From Betaproteobacteria bacterium (GTDB lineage: Bacteria > Pseudomonadota > Gammaproteobacteria > Burkholderiales > Usitatibacteraceae), in NCBI GenBank assembly GCA_019449455.1, contig JAGRPO010000121.1, positions 1 to 64,000 on the forward strand: 64,000 nucleotides of DNA, written 5' to 3'. Made by a program: the position numbers and the translations under genes. Positions 37,321 to 45,675 of the stretch are shown one piece after another (within the stretch, counting starts at the first letter, position 1; every line of letters starts with the position of its first letter). Below the pieces are notes generated by a model, which ran no database searches, was not told where the DNA came from, and saw only the letters and a program-made list of their open reading frames with translations.

Positions 37321-37406
37321 TCGCGGCCTTCGACCTCCGGCGGCTATCATGGCTGCGGGCGCAACGCCCCCCTTTTTCGCCTGAATCAGGAATCGCTCCC
37401 GCATCG

Positions 37407-38213
37407 ATGGATCGGTACGTCGTCATCGGCAACCCCGTTGCCCACTCGCTCTCGCCCGAGATCCACGCGCGCTTCGCGCTCGCGACCGGCGAGACGCTCG
37501 CCTACGACAGGCTTCTCGTCGAACCGGGCGATTTCGCGCGGGCGGCCCGCGGGTTCTTCGCCGCCGGCGGGCGTGGCGCGAACGTGACGCTCCCCTTCAA
37601 GGTCGATGCGTTCGAGTTCGCGCAGGAACGCACGGCACGCGCCGAGCAGGCGGGCGCAGTGAACACGCTTGCGGCTCGCGCGGGCATCGTGCTCGGCGAC
37701 AACACGGACGGCGCCGGGCTCGTTCGCGATCTCACCGTGAACCTGGGTCTCGGGCTCGGCGGCAAGCGAATTCTCCTCGTGGGCGCGGGGGGCGCCGCGC
37801 GCGGCGTGGTCGCCCCGCTGCTGGACCTTTCGCCCGCGATGCTCGTCGTCGCCAACCGGACGCGGGAGCGTGCGCGCGAGCTGGCGCTGCGCTTTCGGGA
37901 CGCGGGCCCGGTCGAGGGGGTCGGCCTCGATGCGATGGGCGGAGGGTTCGACCTGGTGGTGAACGCCACTTCCACGTCCACACGCGGGGAAGCGCTCGCG
38001 CTTCCCCGCGGGCTCTTCGCGCCGGGCGCGACCGCCTACGACATGGCGTACGGCCCCGCGGCACGGCCGTTCCTCGAGAGGGCGCGCGCGGCCGGGGCAA
38101 ACGCGTGTGACGGCCTGGGCATGCTGGTCGAACAGGCGGCGGAAGCCTTCTTCCTGTGGCGCGAGCGCAGGCCGGACACGGCGGGCGTGATCGCCGCGCT
38201 GCGGGCGGCGTGA
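37407..38213 (+). CDS. aroE: Shikimate dehydrogenase
   Basis: This 268-residue NADP-dependent enzyme of aromatic synthesis has YVVIGNPVAHSLSPEIH at the N-terminus, NVTLPFK carrying the catalytic lysine near residue 65, the dinucleotide loop VGAGGAARGV near 130 and YGPAARPFL near 215. GTG of mtgA overlaps its stop (GTGA), a pairing I know from other betaproteobacteria. Confidence 0.96.
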   Translation: MDRYVVIGNPVAHSLSPEIHARFALATGETLAYDRLLVEPGDFARAARGFFAAGGRGANVTLPFKVDAFEFAQERTARAEQAGAVNTLAARAGIVLGDNTDGAGLVRDLTVNLGLGLGGKRILLVGAGGAARGVVAPLLDLSPAMLVVANRTRERARELALRFRDAGPVEGVGLDAMGGGFDLVVNATSTSTRGEALALPRGLFAPGATAYDMAYGPAARPFLERARAAGANACDGLGMLVEQAAEAFFLWRERRPDTAGVIAALRAA

Positions 38214-38905
38214 GCCGGCTTGCGCGCCTCGCGGGCTGGGCAGCGCTTGCGCTCTGCGCGACGTTCGTCGCCTACGAGCTCTCCATCCTCGCGCGCCTGG
38301 CGTGGTGGCGCGGGCACGATCCTTCAACGACCGCATTCATGGAGGAGCGGCACGACCGGCTTCGAGAGAGGAAGCCGGGCGCCGCGCTGCGCCACGCCTG
38401 GGTCCCCTACGCGCGCATATCGGGCCACCTGAAGCGCGCGATCGTCGCCGCGGAGGACGCCAAGTTCGCCGACCACGAGGGCTTCGACTGGGAGGCGATG
38501 CAGAAGGCCTGGGAGAAGAACCAGAAGCGCGGCAAGGTGGTGGCAGGCGGCTCCACGATCTCGCAGCAACTCGCGAAGAACCTCTTCCTCTCGGGGAGCC
38601 GAACGCCCTGGCGCAAGGCCCAGGAGGCGATGATCACGGTCATGATGGAATCCGTCATGGACAAGCGCCGCATCCTCGAGATCTACCTCAACGTGATCGA
38701 GTGGGGCGACGGCGTGTTCGGGGCCGAGGCCGCGGCGCGCCACTACTACGGGGTGAGCGCCGCCGCCCTCACTCCCGCGCAGGCCGCGCGCCTGGCCGCG
38801 ATGGTCCCCAACCCCCGCTTCTACGACCGCAATCGCGCCACGCCCTGGCTCGAGAGGAAGACCCAGATCATCCTCGCGCGCATGGCTGCCGCCGAAGTTC
38901 CTTGA
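38210..38905 (+). CDS. mtgA: Monofunctional biosynthetic peptidoglycan glycosyltransferase
   Basis: This 231-residue protein has one N-terminal membrane anchor (about residues 8-27) and a GT51 domain: EDAKFADHEGFDW near 80 (catalytic Glu), GGSTISQQLAKNLFL near 110, and KRRILEIYLNVIEWGDGVFG near 150. It polymerises glycan strands from lipid II without transpeptidation. The start is GTG at 38210, coupled to aroE. Confidence 0.95.
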   Translation: MSRLARLAGWAALALCATFVAYELSILARLAWWRGHDPSTTAFMEERHDRLRERKPGAALRHAWVPYARISGHLKRAIVAAEDAKFADHEGFDWEAMQKAWEKNQKRGKVVAGGSTISQQLAKNLFLSGSRTPWRKAQEAMITVMMESVMDKRRILEIYLNVIEWGDGVFGAEAAARHYYGVSAAALTPAQAARLAAMVPNPRFYDRNRATPWLERKTQIILARMAAAEVP

Positions 38906-39002
38906 GGCGTCGCGGGAAAAATATTCCGCGCGCGAGGGGGACGGCGCGCGGGTCCGCGGCCTAGAATACCGGCGACCCGCCCGGGCCCGTAATCGACCTC
39001 CC

Positions 39003-40454
39003 ATGCCCCCGTCCACCGACAATCCGCGCACCGCCACGCAGCAGGAACACCTGGATGCGGTGTCGAAGCTGCTCGCCAAGCAGCGACTCGTGGAGGACCT
39101 CGTTCAGCGGCAGGGCGACCATGATTCCAGGAGGCCGGGAATCGTCGAGTCCATGGTGCACCGGCAGAACCTCGTCGAGCTGCAAAAGCGCCTCGACGGG
39201 CTGCACCCGGCCGACGTCGCCTACATCCTCGAAGGCCTGCCGCTCGAGGATCGCCTCGTCGTGTGGGGGCTCGTGCACAGCGAGCGCGACGGCGAGATCC
39301 TCCTCGAGGTTTCCGACGCCGTACGCGACACGCTCCTCGCGGACATGGATTCGGCGGAGATCGTCGCCGCAGCCCAGAACCTCGACGCCGACGAGATCGC
39401 GGACCTCGCGCCCGACCTCCCCCAGGACGTCGTGCAGGACATCATCGAGGCGCAGGACGTTCACGAGCGCGCCCAGCTGCAGTCGGCCCTGTCCTATCCC
39501 GAGGGCAGCGTCGGGGCCCTCATGGACTTCGACGTGGTGAGCATTCGCGAGGACGTCACCTGCGAGGTGGCGCTGCGCTACCTGCGGCGCTTCGACGAAC
39601 TGCCCGGCCAGACCGACGCCCTCTTCGTCGTCGACCGCGACGACCACCTGCGCGGGATCCTGCCCCTCAAGCGGCTGCTGGTGAGCGATCCGGAGGTCGA
39701 GGTCGCCAGCCTGCTCGACCGCAACGTCGTGTCGTTTTCCCCCGACAGCGACGCCGAGGAGGCCGCGAAGGCGTTCGAACGCTATGACCTGGTGAGCGCC
39801 CCCGTGGTCTCGGCCGACGGCCGCGTGATCGCGAGACTCACGGTCGACGCGGTGCTCGATTTCGTGCGCGAGAGCCAGGAGACGCAGGTGCTCGCGAAGG
39901 CGGGCCTGCGGGAGGAGGAGGACCTCTTCTCGTCCGTGTGGCTGTCGGCCAAGAACCGCGGGCCGTGGCTCGCGCTCAACCTGGGCACTGCGTTCTTTGC
40001 CTCCCGGGTCGTGGGCGCCTTCGAGGGGTCGATCGAGAAGCTCGCGGCGCTGGCCGCCCTCATGCCGATCGTCGCCGGGATCGGCGGCAATTCCGGCAAC
40101 CAGACTTCGGCCCTCATCGTGCGGGCGCTTGCCCTGGACCAGGTGAGCGCGGCCAACGCCCGGCGGCTGCTCGCCAAGGAACTCGGGATCAGCATCCTCA
40201 ACGGCGCGATATGGGGCAGCGTCCTCGGTGTCGTCGCATGGCTCCTCTACGCGAACGTGGCCCTGGGCGGCGTGATGGCGCTCGCGATGATGCTGAACCT
40301 CGTTGTCGCGGCACTCGCCGGGCTCTTCATCCCGCTGGCCATGGAGCGCTTCGGGCGCGACCCCGCCATCGGTTCGAGCGTGTTCCTCACGTTCGTGACC
40401 GACAGCATGGGGTTCTTCATCTTCCTCGGGCTCGCGACGATCTTCCTCCTCTAG
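39003..40454 (+). CDS. mgtE: Magnesium transporter MgtE
   Basis: This 483-residue protein has a cytoplasmic MgtE_N domain (about 40-150, DLPQDVVQDIIEA), a CBS pair (about 155-285) and five membrane helices from about 310. The pore region includes GIGGNSGNQTSALIVRALAL, the family's signature. It imports Mg2+, gated by Mg2+ bound in the cytoplasmic domains. It is likely monocistronic or leads into thpR, which starts 5 bases later. Confidence 0.96.
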   Translation: MPPSTDNPRTATQQEHLDAVSKLLAKQRLVEDLVQRQGDHDSRRPGIVESMVHRQNLVELQKRLDGLHPADVAYILEGLPLEDRLVVWGLVHSERDGEILLEVSDAVRDTLLADMDSAEIVAAAQNLDADEIADLAPDLPQDVVQDIIEAQDVHERAQLQSALSYPEGSVGALMDFDVVSIREDVTCEVALRYLRRFDELPGQTDALFVVDRDDHLRGILPLKRLLVSDPEVEVASLLDRNVVSFSPDSDAEEAAKAFERYDLVSAPVVSADGRVIARLTVDAVLDFVRESQETQVLAKAGLREEEDLFSSVWLSAKNRGPWLALNLGTAFFASRVVGAFEGSIEKLAALAALMPIVAGIGGNSGNQTSALIVRALALDQVSAANARRLLAKELGISILNGAIWGSVLGVVAWLLYANVALGGVMALAMMLNLVVAALAGLFIPLAMERFGRDPAIGSSVFLTFVTDSMGFFIFLGLATIFLL

Positions 40455-40459
40455 CGGCG

Positions 40460-40981
40460 ATGGCGCGGCTCTTCTTCGCCCTCTGGCCCGACGATCGGGC
40501 GCGGGACGCGCTCGGTGCCCGGGCACGGGAAATCGCGGGGCGCTGCGGCGGCCGGCCCGTTCCCGCGCCCAACCTGCACCTCACGCTCGTGTTCCTGGGG
40601 GAAGTCGACCCGGCGCGGATCGGCGCGCTGCGGCGCGCGGCGGACGGGGTAGCCGGCCGGACCTTCGATCTCGGGCTCGATTGCATCGGAGGCTTCCGGC
40701 GAGCCGGCGTGGCGTGGGCGGGATGCCGCCATCCGCCGGCGCAGTTGCTTGCGCTCCAGGCGGAGCTGGACCGGCGCATCAGGGAAGGGGGGTTCTCGCC
40801 GGATGAGCGCGCGTTCGCGCCGCACCTTACCCTCGCCCGCCGCGTGCGCGAGCCGGTGGAACCGGAGGACGTGGAACCGGTGTCGTGGCCGGTGCGCGCG
40901 TTCGCGCTGGTCGAGTCGGCGCGCGATGCGGGCGCCTACCGGAGGCTCGGGGAATGGCTGCTGGGAGGGGGAACGACGTGA
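40460..40981 (+). CDS. thpR: RNA 2',3'-cyclic phosphodiesterase
   Basis: This 173-residue member of the 2H phosphoesterase family has the two HxTL motifs, HLTLVFLG near residue 40 and HLTLARR near 120, and the N-terminus RLFFALWPDD typical of LigT/ThpR. It hydrolyses 2',3'-cyclic phosphates at RNA ends. Confidence 0.93.
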   Translation: MARLFFALWPDDRARDALGARAREIAGRCGGRPVPAPNLHLTLVFLGEVDPARIGALRRAADGVAGRTFDLGLDCIGGFRRAGVAWAGCRHPPAQLLALQAELDRRIREGGFSPDERAFAPHLTLARRVREPVEPEDVEPVSWPVRAFALVESARDAGAYRRLGEWLLGGGTT

Positions 40982-41054
40982 AGGCCGCGCCGGACGGCGC
41001 GAAGCCTTCCTGATTCAGTCGCCCGTTTGCGAGGCGCTCCCCGGACGGTGTCTC

Positions 41055-41072
41055 CGGCCGCTTTCGCGGCCG
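41055..41072. terminator. Hairpin between convergent thpR and histone-like gene
   Basis: A seven-base perfect stem (CGGCCGC/GCGGCCG) with loop TTTC lies in the 154-base gap. There is no T-run on either side. A second short hairpin (GGAAGC/GCTTCC) is at 41118-41133, right after the histone-like stop. Either could limit read-through, but neither is a classical terminator. Confidence 0.3.
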
Positions 41073-41135
41073 TTGCGCCGGGTCGCGCCTCGTATTCGGG
41101 TTCAGGCCTCAGGGCCCGGAAGCCGGGGCTTCCGT

Positions 41136-41498
41136 TCAGCTCATCGGCTTGATAAGCGGCGTGATGACCGGGGTGACCGCCGGAGCCATGGGCTTCGCGG
41201 GGGCCGCCTTCTTCATCGCGGGTTTCCTTGCCGCCTTCTTTTTCGCTGGCTTCTTCTTGGCTTTCTTGGCCGGCTTCTTCGCAGCCTTCTTCTTCTTGGC
41301 CGCGGGCTTCTTCTTGGCTACCTTCTTCTTGGCGACCTTCTTCTTCGCCGTCTTTTTCGCCGCTTTCTTCTTCGCGGCGGGCTTCTTCTTCGCGGCGGGC
41401 TTCTTCTTCGCCGCAGGCTTCTTGGTGACCTTCTTCTTCGCGGCCGGTTTCTTGGCGGCCTTCTTCTTCGCAGCAGGTTTCTTCTTCGCGGTTGCCAT
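41136..41498 (-). CDS. Lysine/alanine-rich histone H1-like DNA-binding protein
   Basis: This 120-residue protein is mostly tandem KKKPAA, KKKVAKK and KKAAKK units from residue 5 to about 95, followed by a hydrophobic Pro/Val-rich tail ending TPLIKPMS. It is very basic. Such proteins resemble eukaryotic H1 tails and bacterial HctB/AlgP-type proteins, and probably bind and compact DNA. The ATG at 41498 has AGGAG upstream. The repeats make this gene prone to length variation. The reverse strand shows a long leucine/phenylalanine-rich open frame that is only its shadow. Confidence 0.85.
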   Translation of the reverse strand: MATAKKKPAAKKKAAKKPAAKKKVTKKPAAKKKPAAKKKPAAKKKAAKKTAKKKVAKKKVAKKKPAAKKKKAAKKPAKKAKKKPAKKKAARKPAMKKAAPAKPMAPAVTPVITPLIKPMS

Positions 41499-41682
41499 CG
41501 TGTTGCTCCTTTCGATTGTTGGACCGAATTGTCTTTCCGTGCCGGGCGGCAGTTTCGCCGTGGGTCCCGCCACTACCAAGCGCTCGGGTTTCTCGATCGA
41601 ACGGTGAAGCCTGGTGGCTCTTGTCCGGCGCCTCGCGACGCTTTCGCGCCTCGTTGCACCAGCTTGGTGAACGGATCATATG

Positions 41683-41708
41683 CGAAAAAATCCGCGGAAC
41701 CGCGGTTT
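41683..41708 (-). terminator. Possible terminator downstream of lysA
   Basis: On the minus strand CCGCGGTTCCGCGG is followed by ATTTTTTCG, about 100 bases beyond the lysA stop. The stem is short and the loop small. The rest of the 307-base gap (41499-41805) holds the palindrome at 41753 and an AT-rich patch near 41675-41690 (TATGAT on the minus strand) that could be the histone-like gene's -10. I see no gene in it. Confidence 0.4.
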
Positions 41709-41752
41709 CGGGGTGTGTCAAGCGCAACTATTTGATCGAACTCGCAGGCAAG

Positions 41753-41771
41753 TGGTATCGAGTCGATACCA
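41753..41771. promoter_or_regulatory. Perfect 19-base palindrome, same family as the marR operators
   Basis: TGGTATCGA-G-TCGATACCA has nine-base perfect arms. The core GTATCGA-N-TCGATAC matches the dyads at 43543 and 43591 in front of the MarR gene. It lies 35 bases beyond the lysA stop and upstream of the histone-like gene. Confidence 0.6.
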
Positions 41772-41805
41772 TCAAGGGTCCAAGTTCCGCGCTTGCCGGC
41801 GCCGC

Positions 41806-43053
41806 TCAGTCGAGCGTGCTTTCGCCGGCGTAAAGGGAGGCGACCGACTCGCGCGGCCGCACCTCGACCGCCCGCGCGCCGTCCACCATCACCTCGCAGG
41901 GGCGCGGGCGGGAGTTGTAGTTGGAGCTCATCACCATGCCGTATGCGCCCGCCGAGAGGATCGCGACTCCGTCGCCGGGCGCGATGGCGAGGCTGCGGTC
42001 GGTGCCGAGGACGTCGGAGGACTCGCACACGGGCCCCACCACGTCGTAGGTGGCGGCGGCGCGGCCGAGCTCGGCGAGGGGCACGATCTCGTGCCACGCC
42101 TCGTAGAGCGCCGGGCGGATGAGCTCGCTCATCGAGGCGTCCACGATGGCGAAGCGCTTGCCCTTGTCGAGCTTCAGGTACTCGACGCGGGATAGAAGGA
42201 CGCCGGCGTTGCCGACGACGGCGCGGCCGGGCTCGAGCACCAGCGAGAAGCCGCTCCCGGCGAGGCGCCTGGCCACCGTGGCGCACCAGCGCCCGATGTC
42301 GAGGGCGGTTTCCTCCTCGCGGTAGCGGATGCCGAGGCCACCGCCGAGGTCCACGTGGCGGATCGGGATGCCGCGGGCGACGACGGCGGCGGCGAGTTCC
42401 AGCACGCGCTCGAGCGCCTCCTCGAGCGGCGCCATGTCGAGGATCTGCGAGCCGATGTGGCAGTCGATGCCCGTCACCTCGAGATGCGGCAGGCTTGCGG
42501 CGAGGTCGTAGGCGGCGAGCGCCCGGTCGTGGGCGATCCCGAACTTGTTTCCCTTGAGCCCGGTGGAGATATAGGGATGGGTGCGGGCGTCCACGTCCGG
42601 GTTGACGCGAAGCGACACGGGCGCGGCGCGCCCCAGGGAGCCGGCGACGCTGTTCAGGCGCTCGAGCTCCGGCTCGCTTTCCACGTTGAAGCAGCGGATG
42701 CCGGCGGCGAGCGCGGCGCGGATCTCCTCCTCGCTCTTGCCCACGCCCGAGAAGATGACGCGGTCCGCGCGGCCGCCGGCGGCGAGCACCCGGGCGAGCT
42801 CCCCGCCGGAAACGATGTCGAATCCCGACCCCAGCCGGGCGAGGATGCCCAGCACGGCGAGGTTGGAGTTCGCCTTGACGGCATAGCAGACGAGGTGGTC
42901 GGTGCCGGCGAGGGCGCGGTCGAAGGCGTGCCACTCGGTCTCGATCGCCGCGCGCGAGTACACGTAGCAGGGCGTGCCGAAGCGCTTCGCCACCTCGGCC
43001 AGGCGCACGCCTTCCATCCACAGCTCGCCGTCGACGCGCCGGATCGCGCTCAT
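41806..43053 (-). CDS. lysA: Diaminopimelate decarboxylase
   Basis: This 415-residue PLP enzyme converts meso-DAP to lysine. It has the PLP lysine in YAVKANSNLAVL near residue 58, the HIGSQ motif near 195, GGGLGIRY near 238, and PVCESSDVLG near 350. Its start overlaps the stop of lptM by four bases (ATGA), so the two are coupled. Confidence 0.97.
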   Translation of the reverse strand: MSAIRRVDGELWMEGVRLAEVAKRFGTPCYVYSRAAIETEWHAFDRALAGTDHLVCYAVKANSNLAVLGILARLGSGFDIVSGGELARVLAAGGRADRVIFSGVGKSEEEIRAALAAGIRCFNVESEPELERLNSVAGSLGRAAPVSLRVNPDVDARTHPYISTGLKGNKFGIAHDRALAAYDLAASLPHLEVTGIDCHIGSQILDMAPLEEALERVLELAAAVVARGIPIRHVDLGGGLGIRYREEETALDIGRWCATVARRLAGSGFSLVLEPGRAVVGNAGVLLSRVEYLKLDKGKRFAIVDASMSELIRPALYEAWHEIVPLAELGRAAATYDVVGPVCESSDVLGTDRSLAIAPGDGVAILSAGAYGMVMSSNYNSRPRPCEVMVDGARAVEVRPRESVASLYAGESTLD

Positions 43054-43163
43054 CGGGACGACGGGACGGCCGCCTTTGGCGGCTCGGGAAGCTTGAGAGG
43101 GCCCTTCTGGCCGCAGGCGCCGAGGGCCGCCGCGAGCGCGATCCAGGCGAGTGCGCGTATCAT
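43050..43163 (-). CDS. lptM: LPS translocon maturation lipoprotein LptM (YifL type)
   Basis: This 37-residue lipoprotein begins MIRALAWIALAAA with a lipobox LGAC (Cys17) followed by the family tail GQKGPLKLPEPP. LptM helps LptD disulfide maturation in E. coli. The small gene sits immediately before lysA, the usual arrangement, and 33 bases from the divergent cyaY. Confidence 0.9.
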   Translation of the reverse strand: MIRALAWIALAAALGACGQKGPLKLPEPPKAAVPSSR

Positions 43164-43196
43164 GCGCAAGAGCGTAGCACAGCCCTCCACGGCCCC

Positions 43197-43508
43197 ATGA
43201 ACGAGAGCGAATTCCACCGTGCCGTCGACGAGGTCCTCGCCCGCGTCGAGCGTGCCTCCGAGGCGACCGAAGGCATCGACGCCGATCTCGAGGCCGGCAT
43301 CCTCACCCTCGAGTGCTCCGACGGCAGCCGCATCATCGTGAACCGCCAGACGCCCAATCGCGAGATCTGGGTGGCGGCGCGCTCGGGGGGCTTCCATTTC
43401 GCCTGGAAGGACGGCGCCTGGCGCGATACGCGCTCGGGCACGGAACTCTTCGCCCGCCTCGGGGAAATCGCGCGCTCGCAGGCCGGCGAGGACCTCCCGT
43501 TCGACTGA
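43197..43508 (+). CDS. cyaY: Iron-sulfur assembly protein CyaY (frataxin)
   Basis: This 103-residue protein has an acidic first helix (ESEFHRAVDEVLARVERA), then the beta-sheet core with IVNRQTPNREIWVAARSGGFHF, matching bacterial frataxin in length and motif. It binds iron and modulates cysteine desulfurase during Fe-S cluster assembly. Confidence 0.95.
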   Translation: MNESEFHRAVDEVLARVERASEATEGIDADLEAGILTLECSDGSRIIVNRQTPNREIWVAARSGGFHFAWKDGAWRDTRSGTELFARLGEIARSQAGEDLPFD

Positions 43509-43542
43509 AATCGCCGCGCCGCGCGGCCCGGTTTCCGGGAAG

Positions 43543-43557
43543 GTATCGATTCGACAC
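43543..43557 (+). promoter_or_regulatory. MarR operator candidate 1
   Basis: GTATCGA-T-TCGACAC is a near-perfect dyad upstream of the -35 box of the marR gene, centred 48 bases from the second copy. Confidence 0.65.
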
Positions 43558-43579
43558 GAAATGGCGGCCACGCAAATCC

Positions 43580-43608
43580 TTGACTTTGTCGTGTCGACCC
43601 GATACTAA
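43580..43608 (+). promoter_or_regulatory. marR promoter
   Basis: TTGACT (43580-43585) and TACTAA (43603-43608) are separated by 17 bases, 36 bases before the TTG start. The second operator copy lies between and overlaps the -10. Confidence 0.65.
43591..43605 (+). promoter_or_regulatory. MarR operator candidate 2, overlapping the -10
   Basis: GTGTCGA-C-CCGATAC is the same dyad in opposite polarity. It covers the spacer and -10 of the marR promoter, the expected position for autorepression. Confidence 0.65.
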
Positions 43609-43643
43609 TTGGGGGCCCGCGACGGGCGCGAGGAGGGGCGGAA

Positions 43644-44225
43644 TTGGACAAGAACCCGCTGGTCTTGCTCGAACTGGTCGAGCGGCTGGCAAACCTGATG
43701 CGGGCGGAACTGCGCAAGGCGGGCGCCGACGAGAGCCTCCAGCCGGTTCACCTGCATTCGCTCGTCTATCTTAGCAAGTCGAACCGCTATTCCAACACCC
43801 CGCAGGCGCTCGCCGCCTACCTCGGCCTCACGAAGGGCACGGTCTCGCAGACGCTGCTCATCCTGGACCGGCGGGGCCTGATCGAGCGCTACCAGGACGA
43901 CGTCGACCGGCGCGTCGTGCGGCTGCGGCTGTCCACCGCCGGCGAGCAGCTGCTCTACGAGGCCCAGCCGGCGCTCGCCTGGCAGAACGCGACGCGCAAC
44001 ATCAGCCCCAACCGCATCCGCAACGCCACCTCGGCGCTTCGCGAGACGCTCGCCACCTTCCAGGAGGACAACGAGGGGGCGATGTTCGGCGAATGCACCG
44101 ACTGCACCCACTGCCAGAAGCTCTCGCAGCGCATCTTCCGGTGCGGACTGATGGGCGACCGGCTCTCCGGGCCGGAGACGCGGCGGCTGTGCTGGCTCTT
44201 CGAGGCGAAGCGCGAGGGCGAGTAG
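43644..44225 (+). CDS. MarR-family regulator with C-terminal cysteine cluster
   Basis: This 193-residue protein has a winged helix (about residues 35-105): TPQALAAYLGLTKGTVSQTLLILDRRGLIER is the recognition region, with the DDVDRR wing. Unusually, the C-terminal part holds C151-x2-C154-x2-C157, then C167 and C183, a pattern that could ligate a metal or Fe-S cluster or form disulfides. The start is TTG at 43644 with GAGGAGGGG upstream. Two dyads at its promoter suggest autorepression. It is convergent with argH, 13 bases apart. Confidence 0.88.
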   Translation: MDKNPLVLLELVERLANLMRAELRKAGADESLQPVHLHSLVYLSKSNRYSNTPQALAAYLGLTKGTVSQTLLILDRRGLIERYQDDVDRRVVRLRLSTAGEQLLYEAQPALAWQNATRNISPNRIRNATSALRETLATFQEDNEGAMFGECTDCTHCQKLSQRIFRCGLMGDRLSGPETRRLCWLFEAKREGE

Positions 44226-44238
44226 CGGGGCGCCCGGA

Positions 44239-45645
44239 CTAGAGCCGGGCACGGGCCCGGTTGATGGCCGAGCGCACGGTCTCCGGGGCGGTCGCGCCGA
44301 TGTGGCGGCGCGACGCGACCGAGCCTTCCGGGGTCAGCACCGCGAATACGTCCGCCTCGATGAGCGGCGAAAAGGCCTGCAGTTGCGCGAGCGCCAGCTC
44401 CGCGAGGTCGCGCCCGGCGGTCTCGGCCTCGCGCACCGCGCGGGCCACGATCTCGTGGGCGTCGCGGAACGGCACCCCCTTCCTGACGAGGTAGTCGGCA
44501 AGGTCGGTTGCCGTGGCGAAGCCCTCGGCGAGCGCCGCGCGCATCCGATCCGGCCGCGCCGTCACTCCGCCCAGCAGCTCGGCGAGGAGGGTGAAGGTGT
44601 CGGCCAGCGTGTCCGCGGCGTCGAAAAGCGGCTCCTTGTCCTCCTGGTTGTCCTTGTTGTAGGCGAGCGGCTGCGCCTTGACCAGGGTGAGGAGGGCGAC
44701 GAGGGAGCCGTACACGCGCCCCGTCTTGCCCCGCATGAGCTCCGGGACGTCCGGGTTCTTCTTCTGCGGCATGATCGACGAGCCGGTGCAGAAGCGGTCG
44801 GCGATGTCCACGAACCCGAACCGCGGGTTCATCCACAGCACCAGCTCCTCCGACAGGCGGGAGACGTGGGCCATGGCGAGCGCGCCGGCGGCCAGGAATT
44901 CGATGGCGAAATCGCGGTCGGAAACCGCGTCCAGCGAGTTTTCGCACACGCCGTCGAACCCGAGTTCGACGGCCACCGATTCCCGGTCGATCGGGAAACT
45001 GGTGCCGGCGAGCGCCGCCGCGCCAAGCGGCAGGCGGTTGAGGCGCCGGCGGCAGTCGGCGAGGCGCTCGGCGTCGCGCGAGAACATCTCGAAATAGGCC
45101 ATCAGGTGGTGCCCGAAAGTCACCGGCTGCGCCACCTGCAGGTGCGTGAAGCCCGGCATCACCGTCGCGGCGTTCGCCTCGGCGAGGTCGAGAAGCCGCG
45201 TCCGGACCGCCCGGAGCAGGGCCACGAGGGCGTCGATCTCCGCGCGAAGCCACAGCCGGATGTCGGTGGCGACCTGGTCGTTGCGCGACCGCGCGGTGTG
45301 CAGGCGCTTGCCGGCGTCGCCCACGATCTCGGTGAGCCGGTGCTCGATGTTGAGGTGCACGTCCTCCCGGGCCACCGACCAGTCGAAGCGGTCCTCGCGG
45401 ATCTCGGCGGCCACCTGCGTCATGCCGCGCTCGATCGCCTCGAGATCGGCTTTGGGGAGAATGCCGCAGCGTGAGAGCATGCGGGCGTGGGCGAGCGAGC
45501 CCTGGATGTCGAACGGCGCCAGGCGCCGGTCGAACGAGACCGAGGCGGTGTAGCGTTGCGTGAGGCGGTCGACGGGCTCGGCGAACCGGCCGGACCAGGT
45601 CTTGGCGGGCGTTTGCGCGCCGTTCTTGGGGTCTTCGTGTTGCAT
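44239..45645 (-). CDS. argH: Argininosuccinate lyase
   Basis: This 468-residue enzyme cleaves argininosuccinate to arginine and fumarate. It has TWSGRFAEP at the N-terminus, [13 protein letters not shown] near 115, [13 protein letters not shown] near 170, and the signature loop [16 protein letters not shown] near 290. No other arginine genes are adjacent. Its start is only 30 bases from the divergent algZ-like start, so the promoters must overlap coding sequence. Confidence 0.97.
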   Translation of the reverse strand: MQHEDPKNGAQTPAKTWSGRFAEPVDRLTQRYTASVSFDRRLAPFDIQGSLAHARMLSRCGILPKADLEAIERGMTQVAAEIREDRFDWSVAREDVHLNIEHRLTEIVGDAGKRLHTARSRNDQVATDIRLWLRAEIDALVALLRAVRTRLLDLAEANAATVMPGFTHLQVAQPVTFGHHLMAYFEMFSRDAERLADCRRRLNRLPLGAAALAGTSFPIDRESVAVELGFDGVCENSLDAVSDRDFAIEFLAAGALAMAHVSRLSEELVLWMNPRFGFVDIADRFCTGSSIMPQKKNPDVPELMRGKTGRVYGSLVALLTLVKAQPLAYNKDNQEDKEPLFDAADTLADTFTLLAELLGGVTARPDRMRAALAEGFATATDLADYLVRKGVPFRDAHEIVARAVREAETAGRDLAELALAQLQAFSPLIEADVFAVLTPEGSVASRRHIGATAPETVRSAINRARARL

Positions 45646-45675
45646 GGAGTCGGCGGCGTTGGGGAGAATGGCTGC

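Noticed and set aside
41140-41500. Tandem short repeats that look like a microsatellite or array
   Set aside because: The repeats are codon repeats of the Lys/Ala-rich protein, not an independent repeat or CRISPR array; there are no unique spacers.
41149-41607. Phe/Ala/Leu-rich plus-strand frame resembling a membrane protein
   Set aside because: It is exactly the reverse of the lysine/alanine repeats of the histone-like gene, whose start and ribosome-binding site are good.
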